5,644 nucleotides of DNA, taken from positions 1 to 5,644 of the forward strand of contig CABULX010000127.1 in the NCBI GenBank assembly GCA_902492545.1, written 5' to 3'. Shown in pieces: positions 1 through 4,910 of this stretch. The notes under the pieces are model-generated. The model was given only the letters and a program-made list of their open reading frames with translations. It ran no database searches and had not been told where the DNA came from. Each line of letters opens with the position of its first letter. Positions within the stretch are counted from its first letter, which is position 1. The position numbers and the translations under genes are program-made. The DNA is from an uncultured Collinsella sp. (GTDB taxonomy: Bacteria > Actinomycetota > Coriobacteriia > Coriobacteriales > Coriobacteriaceae).

Positions 1-16
1 TGCGACTAGAATCTTC

Positions 17-155
17 TGTCTCGATCTGTAACATCTAGCGGGCTAAATCGTCTCTACCTGTTACAGATTTAGACAAACTGCAGAAGCTGACCGAACAATC
101 TCGATCTGTAACATCAGGCCCGGTTTTGGCTGCCTACCTGTTACAGATCGAGACA
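17..155. repeat. Four-arm inverted/direct repeat array, 80-bp period
   Basis: Two tandem units each contain a left arm and an inverted right arm. The left arms are TGTCTCGATCTGTAACA (17-33) and AATCTCGATCTGTAACA (97-113). The right arms are TGTTACAGATTTAGACA (59-75) and TGTTACAGATCGAGACA (139-155). The right arm of unit 2 is the exact reverse complement of the left arm of unit 1, and the arms within unit 1 match at 15 of 17 positions. Both units have a 25-bp spacer, the gap between units is 21 bp, and equivalent arms lie exactly 80 bp apart. The spacers differ in sequence, so the arms are the conserved part. This could be a multi-site operator for the downstream glucosidase gene or a BIME-like intergenic repeat. 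The sequence alone does not decide. Confidence 0.85.
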
Positions 156-170
156 AACCGCCCCCAACCG

Positions 171-197
171 CCACAAAGGTGCCTGTCCCCTTTGTGG
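171..197. repeat. REP-like hairpin with GTCCCC core
   Basis: A perfect 9-bp stem, CCACAAAGG (171-179) with CCTTTGTGG (189-197), encloses the 9-nt loop TGCCTGTCC. On the minus strand it contains GGGGACAGG, resembling widespread bacterial intergenic palindromes often linked to REP-associated transposases; that link is from memory and not tested here. It starts 16 bp after the four-arm array. The remaining leader, 198-286, shows nothing else I can name. Confidence 0.6.
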
Positions 198-286
198 TGA
201 TTGGCAGGCGGGTATCAAAAAGTGTCAGACGGGGCGGCTGTCGAGCACCTGCGTGCGAAAAGAAGTATCGGCCTGCGTCGCTGTCG

Positions 287-315
287 TTGAGCGAGGCCCT
301 ATTTGCGGGGATACT
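287..315 (+). promoter_or_regulatory. Predicted sigma-70-type promoter of the GH1 gene
   Basis: TTGAGC (287-292) and GATACT (310-315) are separated by 17 bp, each matching consensus at 4 of 6 positions. Transcription would begin near 322, giving a leader of about 30 nt before the ATG at 352. The repeat array ends about 130 bp upstream of the -35 element, too far for simple steric repression but compatible with looping or remote activation. The call rests on consensus only. Confidence 0.4.
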
Positions 316-351
316 GAAACCACGACAAACAGCGTGCGAAGGGATTGATAC

Positions 352-1782
352 ATGGCTTTCCGCAATGACTTCCTGTGGGGCGGCGCGACAGCTGCCAACC
401 AGTGCGAGGGCGCCTATAACGTGGACGGCCGCGGCCTTGCCAACGTGGACGTGGCTCCGCACGGCCCCGAGCGCTATGCGGTGGTCTCCGGCCAGCGTAA
501 AATGCTCGACTTCGAGGACGGCTATTACTATCCCGCGCAGACCAGCATCGATTTCTATCACCATTACAAGGAGGACATCGCCCTCTTTGCCGAGATGGGC
601 TTTAAGACCTTCCGCATGAGCCTGGCGTGGACCCGCATCTTCCCCAACGGCGACGAGACCGAGCCCAACGAGGCTGGCCTGGCCTTCTACGAGGACGTGT
701 TCCGCGAGTGTCAGGCGCACGGCATCGAGCCACTCGTGACCATCACGCACTTCGACTGCCCGATTCACCTCATCAAGGAGTACGGCGGCTGGCGCAACCG
801 CAAGCTCATCGACTTCTACAAGAACCTCGCGACCACGATCTTCACCCGCTACAAGGGCCTGGTGAAGTACTGGCTTACCTTCAACGAGATCAATATGATT
901 CTGCACCTGCCGTTTATGGGTGCCGGTCTGGTCTTTGAGGAAGGCGAGAACAAGGAGGCCGTCGAGTACCTGGCCGCCCACAACGAGCTCGTCGCCAGCG
1001 CTTGGGCAACCAAGATTGCCCACGAGATCGACCCCGAGGTCAAGATCGGCTGCATGCTCGCCGCAGGTAGCTACTACCCCTACAGCTGCCGTCCGGGCGA
1101 TGTGCGCCAGGCGCAGCTCGATAACCAGGACAATTACTTCTTCGTCGACGTTCAGAGCCGTGGCTACTACCCGGCCTATGCCGTCAAGAAGCTCGAGCGT
1201 CTTGGCATCGATGTGGGCATGACCGACGAGGACCGCGAGATCCTGGCCGCCAACACCGTCGATTTCATCAGCTTTAGCTACTACAGCACCCGTTGCTCCG
1301 CCGGTGCCGATAACCCCGATGTCGAGCGCACCCAGGGCAACGCCTTCGCCGGCGCCAAGAACCCCTACCTGCAGGAGAGCCAGTGGGGCTGGGCCATCGA
1401 TCCGCTGGGCTTCCGTATTACGCTCAACGATCTGTACGACCGTTATCAGAAGCCGCTGTTTGTGGTCGAGAACGGCCTGGGCGCCAAGGATGTTGTCGAG
1501 GAGGATGGCTCCATCAACGACGACTACCGTATCGACTACCTGCGCCAGCATATCGCCGCGATGCGCGATGCGGTGACCGAGGACGGCGTTGACCTGCTGG
1601 GCTACACCACCTGGGGCCCGATCGACCTGGTATCCGCCGGTACGGGCGAGATGTCCAAGCGCTACGGCTTTATCTATGTGGACCGCGATGATGCGGGCAA
1701 CGGCACCCTCAAGCGCTCCAAAAAGAAGAGCTTCGACTGGTACAAGAAAGTTATTGCTTCTAATGGTGAGGACCTGTCCTAA
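352..1782 (+). CDS. 6-phospho-beta-glucosidase, glycoside hydrolase family 1
   Basis: This 476-residue cytoplasmic enzyme should hydrolyse 6-phospho-beta-glucosides (such as phosphorylated cellobiose, arbutin or salicin imported by a PTS) to glucose 6-phosphate and an aglycone or sugar. The N-terminal motif FLWGGATAANQCEGAY (residues 7-22) is typical of GH1. The acid/base glutamate is E179 in TFNEI and the nucleophile is E373 in VVENGLG. The phosphate-binding loop near the C-terminus reads SAGTGEMSKRYGF (428-440), with K436 and Y438 as the expected phosphate contacts; this places it in the BglA/AscB group rather than among non-phosphorylated beta-glucosidases. Length is normal for the family and there is no signal peptide. 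The ATG is preceded by GAAGGGA (338-344), 7 nt away. No PTS gene lies beside it, so the transporter must be encoded elsewhere. Exact substrate is not determinable here. Confidence 0.95.
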   Translation: MAFRNDFLWGGATAANQCEGAYNVDGRGLANVDVAPHGPERYAVVSGQRKMLDFEDGYYYPAQTSIDFYHHYKEDIALFAEMGFKTFRMSLAWTRIFPNGDETEPNEAGLAFYEDVFRECQAHGIEPLVTITHFDCPIHLIKEYGGWRNRKLIDFYKNLATTIFTRYKGLVKYWLTFNEINMILHLPFMGAGLVFEEGENKEAVEYLAAHNELVASAWATKIAHEIDPEVKIGCMLAAGSYYPYSCRPGDVRQAQLDNQDNYFFVDVQSRGYYPAYAVKKLERLGIDVGMTDEDREILAANTVDFISFSYYSTRCSAGADNPDVERTQGNAFAGAKNPYLQESQWGWAIDPLGFRITLNDLYDRYQKPLFVVENGLGAKDVVEEDGSINDDYRIDYLRQHIAAMRDAVTEDGVDLLGYTTWGPIDLVSAGTGEMSKRYGFIYVDRDDAGNGTLKRSKKKSFDWYKKVIASNGEDLS

Positions 1783-1783
1783 G

Positions 1784-1804
1784 GAAGTTGAGACACTCAA
1801 CTTC
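1784..1804 (+). terminator. Hairpin right after the GH1 stop codon
   Basis: GAAGTTGAG (1784-1792) pairs perfectly with CTCAACTTC (1796-1804) around a 3-nt loop, beginning 2 nt after the TAA. No T-run follows, so it may protect the mRNA 3' end or act with the next hairpin rather than terminate alone. Confidence 0.4.
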
Positions 1805-1821
1805 AGGGTCTCCTAACCAAG

Positions 1822-1854
1822 GCGCCCGGCGAGCAGTTAATGCTTGCCGGGCGC
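1822..1854 (+). terminator. Strong GC-rich hairpin, probable terminator of the GH1 transcript
   Basis: GCGCCCGGC (1822-1830) pairs with GCCGGGCGC (1846-1854). The stem continues inward through a G-T wobble and AGCA/TGCT, giving 14 pairs with loop GTTAA. The following bases (GTTCGC) are not T-rich, so this is not a textbook intrinsic terminator, but its position 40 bp after the gene and its stability support a 3'-end role. From 1855 to 1976 I see no gene or clear signal. Confidence 0.5.
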
Positions 1855-1976
1855 GTTCGCATCGGGATGCCTATCAAGGAAGCGGCGTTGCGCGCGTCCC
1901 TTCTGGTCCATGCGGCTCAAAATCGCGGCGTGATGTGGACGACTGGGGTCGAATTAGCAGCATTTCGAGTCTGACT

Positions 1977-2006
1977 TTGATATCGAGATTGGTTCTTTAT
2001 TAAAAT
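1977..2006 (+). promoter_or_regulatory. Predicted promoter of the LuxR-type regulator
   Basis: TTGATA (1977-1982; 5 of 6) and TAAAAT (2001-2006; 5 of 6) are separated by 18 bp in an A/T-rich patch that stands out from its GC-rich surroundings. Transcription would start near 2013. The perfect palindrome TGGAATTCCA (2006-2015) overlaps the last base of the -10 element and the start region and is a candidate operator. Confidence 0.5.
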
Positions 2007-2041
2007 GGAATTCCAGACAATTGAGCGGCCGGGGGTTAACC

Positions 2042-3373
2042 ATGAGGGGCATGGGAGACACAACCGCATATCTGCGTCGGGGCATTCGGGAGATTATATG
2101 CCTGGCGCTGTTCTTCTTCACGTTTTTGGCGTGCGAGTATCTCTTTGATGTGCGCATAGCCGAGTTCGTGCCATCGAGTGAGGTCGTCATCTACGAGAGC
2201 ATCGTTGTCGGCGCGAGCGTGATTGGCTTTTTCGTGCGCCCATTTCTGTACTATCGCCTTCCCCAGACGATCGATGCGACGAGCGATATTACAGGCGTGC
2301 TGTTGGTATCGGCGTTGCTGCTGATGATTACGGCAGTGCGGTTTGAGGTAGTAATTGCCGGCGGCCTGGTGGCGTGCTGCGCCCTGGGCTATTGCGGATC
2401 GACCGCCCATGCCAATCTTGCGCGGCGTTTTGCGCAGACGCCCTGCCTGGCGCGCGCCGCCGCACTTTCCTATGCCATGGGCGTTCTGGTACAGGTGATC
2501 AACCACATGGTGATGCCTGTCGGTATTCCCCAGCAGGCTGTTCTGGTCGTCTGTGCGATCGCGCAGGTGGCGTTGCTCCACGGTGCCCGACGCGCCAAGC
2601 TGCGCGACGAGTCCGACCCCAACTTTGAACCCAGTGCTGCCGGGCTTTCGGTAGATGCTCTGGAATATGGCGCCAAGTGGCATGACGATCCCGAGGCAAA
2701 GGCGGCATTCCGTCGCGCCGTAGTTCGCCTGACCGTGGCGACGGCGTATCTTTCCAGCGTATTCGCCGCTCTCAACGCGGGCTTCACGACCTTGCATGCT
2801 GTCGGAGCCGTCGATTTGGGCGATTGGCCGCGCCTGCTGCTTGTCGTGAGCTCGTTGGTCGCTGGCGCACTATTTGACCTGCACGGCCGCTCGTATATGA
2901 ATATCGGCATGACATGTGCCGCCATACTGTCCACGCTTTCGTTCTTTGTGCTCATCGTCGACGGCAATGGTGGCAACGAGCTCGCTGCCACGATCATTTT
3001 TTATCTGGGCTCGGGCTTTTTCGTGGTGTTCTTTACCACAAAATATGCCGCCGTCTCGCTCTATGCGCGCTGGTCATATTTTTGGCCGTGCATGGGTCGC
3101 GTCGTCAACAACGTGTGCTCGATGCTCGTGACGGCGCCGGCGGTGGCGATTATCTCGAGTCAAAACGTGCTGGCTGCGGTCGGTGCGGCGCTCGTGATGT
3201 TTGTGGGCATTGCGATTACGCTGCTGGGGCAGTTGGGGCAACGAACCGATGATGCCGTGATGCAGGATGGCCTGCCGCTTGCCACCGACGATCTTGGTGG
3301 GGATCTTGCGCCCACATGCTTCGACCCCGAGCCCGTGGAGGCAGCGGAGCTCACGTCCGATGAACGCCTTTGA
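2042..3373 (+). CDS. 12-helix membrane domain of a LuxR-family regulator (DNA-binding part in next frame)
   Basis: This 443-residue protein is almost entirely membrane. Hydrophobic segments lie near residues 17-34, 47-70, 83-100, 102-121, 138-160, 163-182, 228-256, 262-278, 285-306, 313-332, 352-372 and 375-397, a 6+6 MFS-like layout with a polar central loop (183-227). A polar, acidic tail (398-443) has the character of a linker. In Coriobacteriia such domains are commonly the N-terminal sensor half of proteins ending in a LuxR helix-turn-helix. Here a TGA stops the frame and the helix-turn-helix follows in the +1 frame, overlapping by 14 bp. I chose ATG 2042 because GGGGG (2031-2035) sits 6 nt upstream; an in-frame TTG at 2021 would add 7 residues. 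Ligand and targets are unknown. A standalone transporter is possible but less likely given the neighbour. Confidence 0.8.
   Translation: MRGMGDTTAYLRRGIREIICLALFFFTFLACEYLFDVRIAEFVPSSEVVIYESIVVGASVIGFFVRPFLYYRLPQTIDATSDITGVLLVSALLLMITAVRFEVVIAGGLVACCALGYCGSTAHANLARRFAQTPCLARAAALSYAMGVLVQVINHMVMPVGIPQQAVLVVCAIAQVALLHGARRAKLRDESDPNFEPSAAGLSVDALEYGAKWHDDPEAKAAFRRAVVRLTVATAYLSSVFAALNAGFTTLHAVGAVDLGDWPRLLLVVSSLVAGALFDLHGRSYMNIGMTCAAILSTLSFFVLIVDGNGGNELAATIIFYLGSGFFVVFFTTKYAAVSLYARWSYFWPCMGRVVNNVCSMLVTAPAVAIISSQNVLAAVGAALVMFVGIAITLLGQLGQRTDDAVMQDGLPLATDDLGGDLAPTCFDPEPVEAAELTSDERL
3360..3373 (+). other. Overlap and candidate +1 frameshift site (CTT TGA)
   Basis: The membrane reading frame ends ...CGC CTT TGA (TGA at 3371-3373). 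Slipping one base forward on CTT reads CTT, skips T, then GAT GCC TTC, entering exactly the frame of the LuxR helix-turn-helix. CTT TGA is the shift sequence of prfB. The prfB-style SD-like stimulator just upstream of CTT is not present here (the preceding bases are GATGAACGC), and the base after TGA is T rather than C. A one-base indel in the TTT run (3369-3371) is the simplest alternative. Confidence 0.4.
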
Positions 3374-3587
3374 TGCCTTCGTCGCCACCTTTGGGCTTAC
3401 AGAGCGCGAGCGCGATATTCTTGAGGTCTTGGTCGTTTCGGACCAGAGCGTTCAGGACATCGCCACAACGCTCTTTCTTTCGCGCTCCACGCTCTACCGC
3501 CACATTTCCTCGATCAACAAAAAGGCCGGTACCGCCTCGCGTGTGGCCCTTATCAACTTCTTCTGGTCTTGGACGCCCAAGGACTAG
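3360..3587 (+). CDS. LuxR-type helix-turn-helix protein (75 aa), likely the C-terminal half of the preceding gene
   Basis: The 75-residue product is essentially one LuxR/GerE DNA-binding domain: GLTERERDIL (12-21), then DIATTLFLSRSTLYRHISSI (33-52, with recognition helix SRSTLYRHISSI), then KKAGTASRVALI (54-65). It lacks any receiver or sensor domain. If translated alone it would start at ATG 3360, inside the end of the membrane gene, with GGAG (3346-3349) 10 nt upstream, so coupled initiation is possible. If joined by a +1 shift at CTT TGA, the junction reads ERLDAFVATFGLTERE and gives one protein of about 514 residues, a plausible length for full-length relatives. Single-domain LuxR proteins do exist, so independent function cannot be excluded. 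An earlier ATG at 3267 in this frame gives an unlike, basic N-terminus and is not preferred. Confidence 0.8.
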   Translation: MNAFDAFVATFGLTERERDILEVLVVSDQSVQDIATTLFLSRSTLYRHISSINKKAGTASRVALINFFWSWTPKD

Positions 3588-3590
3588 CGT

Positions 3591-3671
3591 ATGAGCCGCC
3601 GCCCAGTTCCTTACTCTAACGGGGGGATGTGGCCTCAAAGCACGCCCACATCGACGCCTCGCCTGCGCTAA
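3591..3671 (+). CDS. Possible 26-residue leader peptide ahead of pyrE
   Basis: ATG 3591 begins 3 nt after the LuxR stop codon, with AAGGA (3579-3583) 7 nt upstream, and runs 26 codons to TAA 3669-3671, ending 37 bp before pyrE. The product has many Arg, Pro, Ser and Thr residues and no recognisable motif. The good Shine-Dalgarno and coupled position are its only support; it may be chance in GC-rich DNA. Confidence 0.2.
   Translation: MSRRPVPYSNGGMWPQSTPTSTPRLR
3626..3652 (+). promoter_or_regulatory. Hairpin in the pyrE leader
   Basis: GATGTGG (3626-3632) pairs perfectly with CCACATC (3646-3652) over a 13-nt loop. It lies inside the possible leader peptide and ends 56 bp before pyrE. There is no T-run after it, so an attenuator role is speculative. 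I found no convincing promoter in 3588-3708; pyrE may be read from the upstream genes or from a weak -10 TAAACT (3669-3674). Confidence 0.2.
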
Positions 3672-3708
3672 ACTGAAGAGCACGTACGCAATTACGAGAG
3701 GAGCCCGC

Positions 3709-4392
3709 ATGGAGGCTTACAAGCAAGAGTTCATCAAGTTTATGGTTGAGTCCGACGTTCTTAAGTTCGGCAGCTTTACGCTCAAGAGCGGCCGTCAGTC
3801 CCCGTTCTTTATGAACGCCGGCGCTTACGTGACGGGCTATCAGCTCAAGAAGCTGGGCGAGTATTACGCCCAGGCCATCCACGATAACTTTGGCGACGAC
3901 TTTGACGTCCTGTTTGGGCCGGCCTACAAGGGTATTCCGCTGGCCGTCGTGACCGCAATTGCCTACCACGAGCTGTACGGCAAGGAGGTCAAGTACTGCT
4001 GCGACCGCAAGGAGGCCAAGGACCACGGTGCCGATAAGGGCAACCTGCTGGGTTATGAGCCCAAGGACGGCGACCGTGTGGTCATGGTCGAGGACGTCAC
4101 CACCAGCGGCAAGTCCATCGACGAGACCTATCCCAAGGTTAAGGCTGCTGCCGATGTCGAGATCAAGGGCCTGATCGTGTCCCTCAACCGCATGGAGGTC
4201 GGCAAGGGTGGCGTGACTACCGCGCAGAAGGAGATCGAGGCCAAGTACGGTTTCCCCGTCGCGAGCATCGTCTCCATGGCCGAGGTCGTCGAGACCCTCT
4301 ACAACCACGAGATCGACGGCAAGGTCGTCATCGATGACGAGCTCAAGACCGCCATCGACGCCTACTACGAGCAGTACGGAGCTCGGGAGTAG
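3709..4392 (+). CDS. pyrE: Orotate phosphoribosyltransferase
   Basis: PyrE transfers the phosphoribosyl group of PRPP to orotate, giving orotidine 5'-phosphate in the fifth step of de novo pyrimidine synthesis; it works in the cytoplasm as a dimer. The 227-residue product has the family motifs in order: FTLKSGRQSPFF (23-34) for orotate binding, GPAYKGIPLA (70-79), the catalytic-loop region DRKEAKDHGADKGNLLG (99-115, with R100, K101, K104 and H106), and the PRPP-binding loop VVMVEDVTTSGKS (124-136). Length is slightly above the roughly 213 residues of E. coli PyrE. The start is clear: AGAGGAG (3697-3703) is 5 nt before the ATG. No other pyr gene is adjacent, so it stands apart from the pyrimidine operon at least on the 3' side, where the next gene is convergent. 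Confidence 0.97.
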   Translation: MEAYKQEFIKFMVESDVLKFGSFTLKSGRQSPFFMNAGAYVTGYQLKKLGEYYAQAIHDNFGDDFDVLFGPAYKGIPLAVVTAIAYHELYGKEVKYCCDRKEAKDHGADKGNLLGYEPKDGDRVVMVEDVTTSGKSIDETYPKVKAAADVEIKGLIVSLNRMEVGKGGVTTAQKEIEAKYGFPVASIVSMAEVVETLYNHEIDGKVVIDDELKTAIDAYYEQYGARE

Positions 4393-4394
4393 TA

Positions 4395-4422
4395 GTTACG
4401 CGGGTTTACCAACCCGCGTAAC
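4395..4422 (+). terminator. Perfect 12-bp hairpin after pyrE
   Basis: GTTACGCGGGTT (4395-4406) pairs with AACCCGCGTAAC (4411-4422) over loop TACC, starting 2 nt after the pyrE stop codon. No T-run follows. It probably stabilises the mRNA end or works with the terminator hairpin about 50 bp further on. Confidence 0.5.
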
Positions 4423-4435
4423 GGCTCGACGCTGC

Positions 4436-4534
4436 GCGGGCCGCATTTGGACAATCTGACGTTCAACTTCAAGGGCGCGACCAGAAGGTCAGCGCCCTTT
4501 CGTTTCACGTCACCTTGTCTCAAATGCGACCCGC
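4436..4534 (+). terminator. Long nested hairpin containing the likely pyrE terminator
   Basis: The core AAGGGCGC (4471-4478) / GCGCCCTT (4492-4499), with inner GACC/GGTC and a one-base bulge, is followed by T-rich TTTCGTTTC and is the best intrinsic terminator for pyrE. The pairing continues outward beyond what a terminator needs: AAC/GTT, TGACG (4457-4461)/CGTCA (4508-4512), GACAA (4450-4454)/TTGTC (4515-4519), CGCATTTG (4442-4449)/CAAATGCG (4521-4528) and GCGGG (4436-4440)/CCCGC (4530-4534). That totals about 38 pairs with small internal loops over 99 nt. Confidence 0.65.
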
Positions 4535-4569
4535 TCGCTGGCGTTGCCAAAACATCGGTGTTGCCGTAG

Positions 4570-4625
4570 TAGTCATTGGGGACGTTCTTGTTTGACCAGT
4601 CGTTTAAGAACGTCCCCAATGACTA
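4570..4625. repeat. REP-like palindrome with 20-bp perfect arms
   Basis: TAGTCATTGGGGACGTTCTT (4570-4589) is the exact reverse complement of 4606-4625, around a 16-nt loop. The left arm recurs exactly at 4882-4901. The GGGGAC core is shared in character with the hairpin at 171-197. Perfect 20-bp arms with no T-run on either side suggest a mobile or selfish intergenic repeat rather than a terminator. Confidence 0.85.
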
Positions 4626-4631
4626 GTCAGA

Positions 4632-4729
4632 AATGAGCGTGGATAGTCTCCCGTTTTGGCCTGTGTGCGGGCTCAAAGTGGGAGATTATCCACGCTCGTT
4701 AGATAGGCGTCCGAAAATCCACGCTCATT
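4632..4729. repeat. Long hairpin (about 30 bp) with an extra third arm
   Basis: AATGAGCGTGGATAGTCTCCC (4632-4652) pairs with 4680-4700 except for two G-T wobbles, and pairing continues through 4653-4661 with 4670-4679 (wobbles and one bulged C) to an 8-nt loop. The outer arm sequence ATCCACGCTCATT appears again at 4717-4729, an exact reverse complement of 4632-4644, so the left arm has two possible partners. It is a different family from the GGGGAC palindrome 7 bp upstream. Bases 4730-4780 hold nothing I can identify. Confidence 0.8.
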
Positions 4730-4780
4730 CGGTTGGCGCAGGGACAAGCTGCTTTCCGCCATGGTGCCACATGTGAGCCC

Positions 4781-4845
4781 GGCCTTCTGCGTCAGATTCT
4801 AATAACGAGTTTACGGAATAAATAGTTATTAGAGCTGAAAAGGCC
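4781..4845. repeat. Imperfect palindrome built on TCTAATAAC
   Basis: TCTAATAAC (4798-4806) pairs perfectly with GTTATTAGA (4825-4833). Outside it TCAG (4792-4795) pairs with CTGA (4835-4838) and GGCCTT (4781-4786) with AAGGCC (4840-4845). It shares GGCC (4842-4845) with the next hairpin, so the two folds exclude each other at that point. Confidence 0.6.
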
Positions 4846-4879
4846 GACCTAATGACGAGAAGTCGTTATTAGGTCGGCC
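4834..4879 (-). terminator. Intrinsic terminator of the SIS/RpiR gene
   Basis: GGCCGACCTAATGACGA (4842-4858) pairs with TCGTTATTAGGTCGGCC (4863-4879), 17 pairs with one G-T wobble and loop GAAG. Read on the minus strand, the hairpin is followed directly by TTTTCAGC (complement of 4834-4841), giving a stem plus T-run about 30 bp after the minus-strand gene's stop codon. Confidence 0.75.
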
Positions 4880-4881
4880 GT

Positions 4882-4910
4882 TAGTCATTGGGGACGTTCT
4901 TAAATGACTA
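4882..4910. repeat. Internally deleted copy of the GGGGAC palindrome
   Basis: Bases 4882-4901 equal the 20-bp left arm at 4570-4589, but only the outer end of the right arm remains (AATGACTA, 4903-4910), leaving an 8-bp stem. The copy overlaps the stop codon (complement of 4908-4910) of the minus-strand gene, so the repeat supplies that gene's last bases. Confidence 0.8.

Noticed and set aside
17..155. CRISPR array
   Set aside because: Only two units, with arms in alternating orientation and unequal 25- and 21-bp gaps; there is no run of same-orientation repeats and no cas gene in view.
61..1800. 579-residue open frame on the minus strand, antisense to the GH1 gene
   Set aside because: It mirrors a GC-rich, third-position-biased gene on the other strand, shows no family motif, and the opposite frame is an unmistakable GH1 enzyme.
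2036..2797. 253-residue minus-strand frame opposite the membrane gene
   Set aside because: Composition is rich in Arg, His and Gln with no domain, while the plus strand encodes clear membrane helices.
3646..3674. Promoter for pyrE using TAAACT as the -10 element
   Set aside because: No acceptable -35 hexamer lies 16-18 bp upstream.
3616..4308. 230-residue minus-strand frame opposite pyrE
   Set aside because: pyrE has all catalytic motifs and a strong ribosome binding site; the antisense frame reflects codon bias only.
4423..4910. Insertion sequence or transposon remnant
   Set aside because: There is no transposase coding, even broken, between the palindromes and no clear target-site duplications. 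They are recorded as repeats instead.
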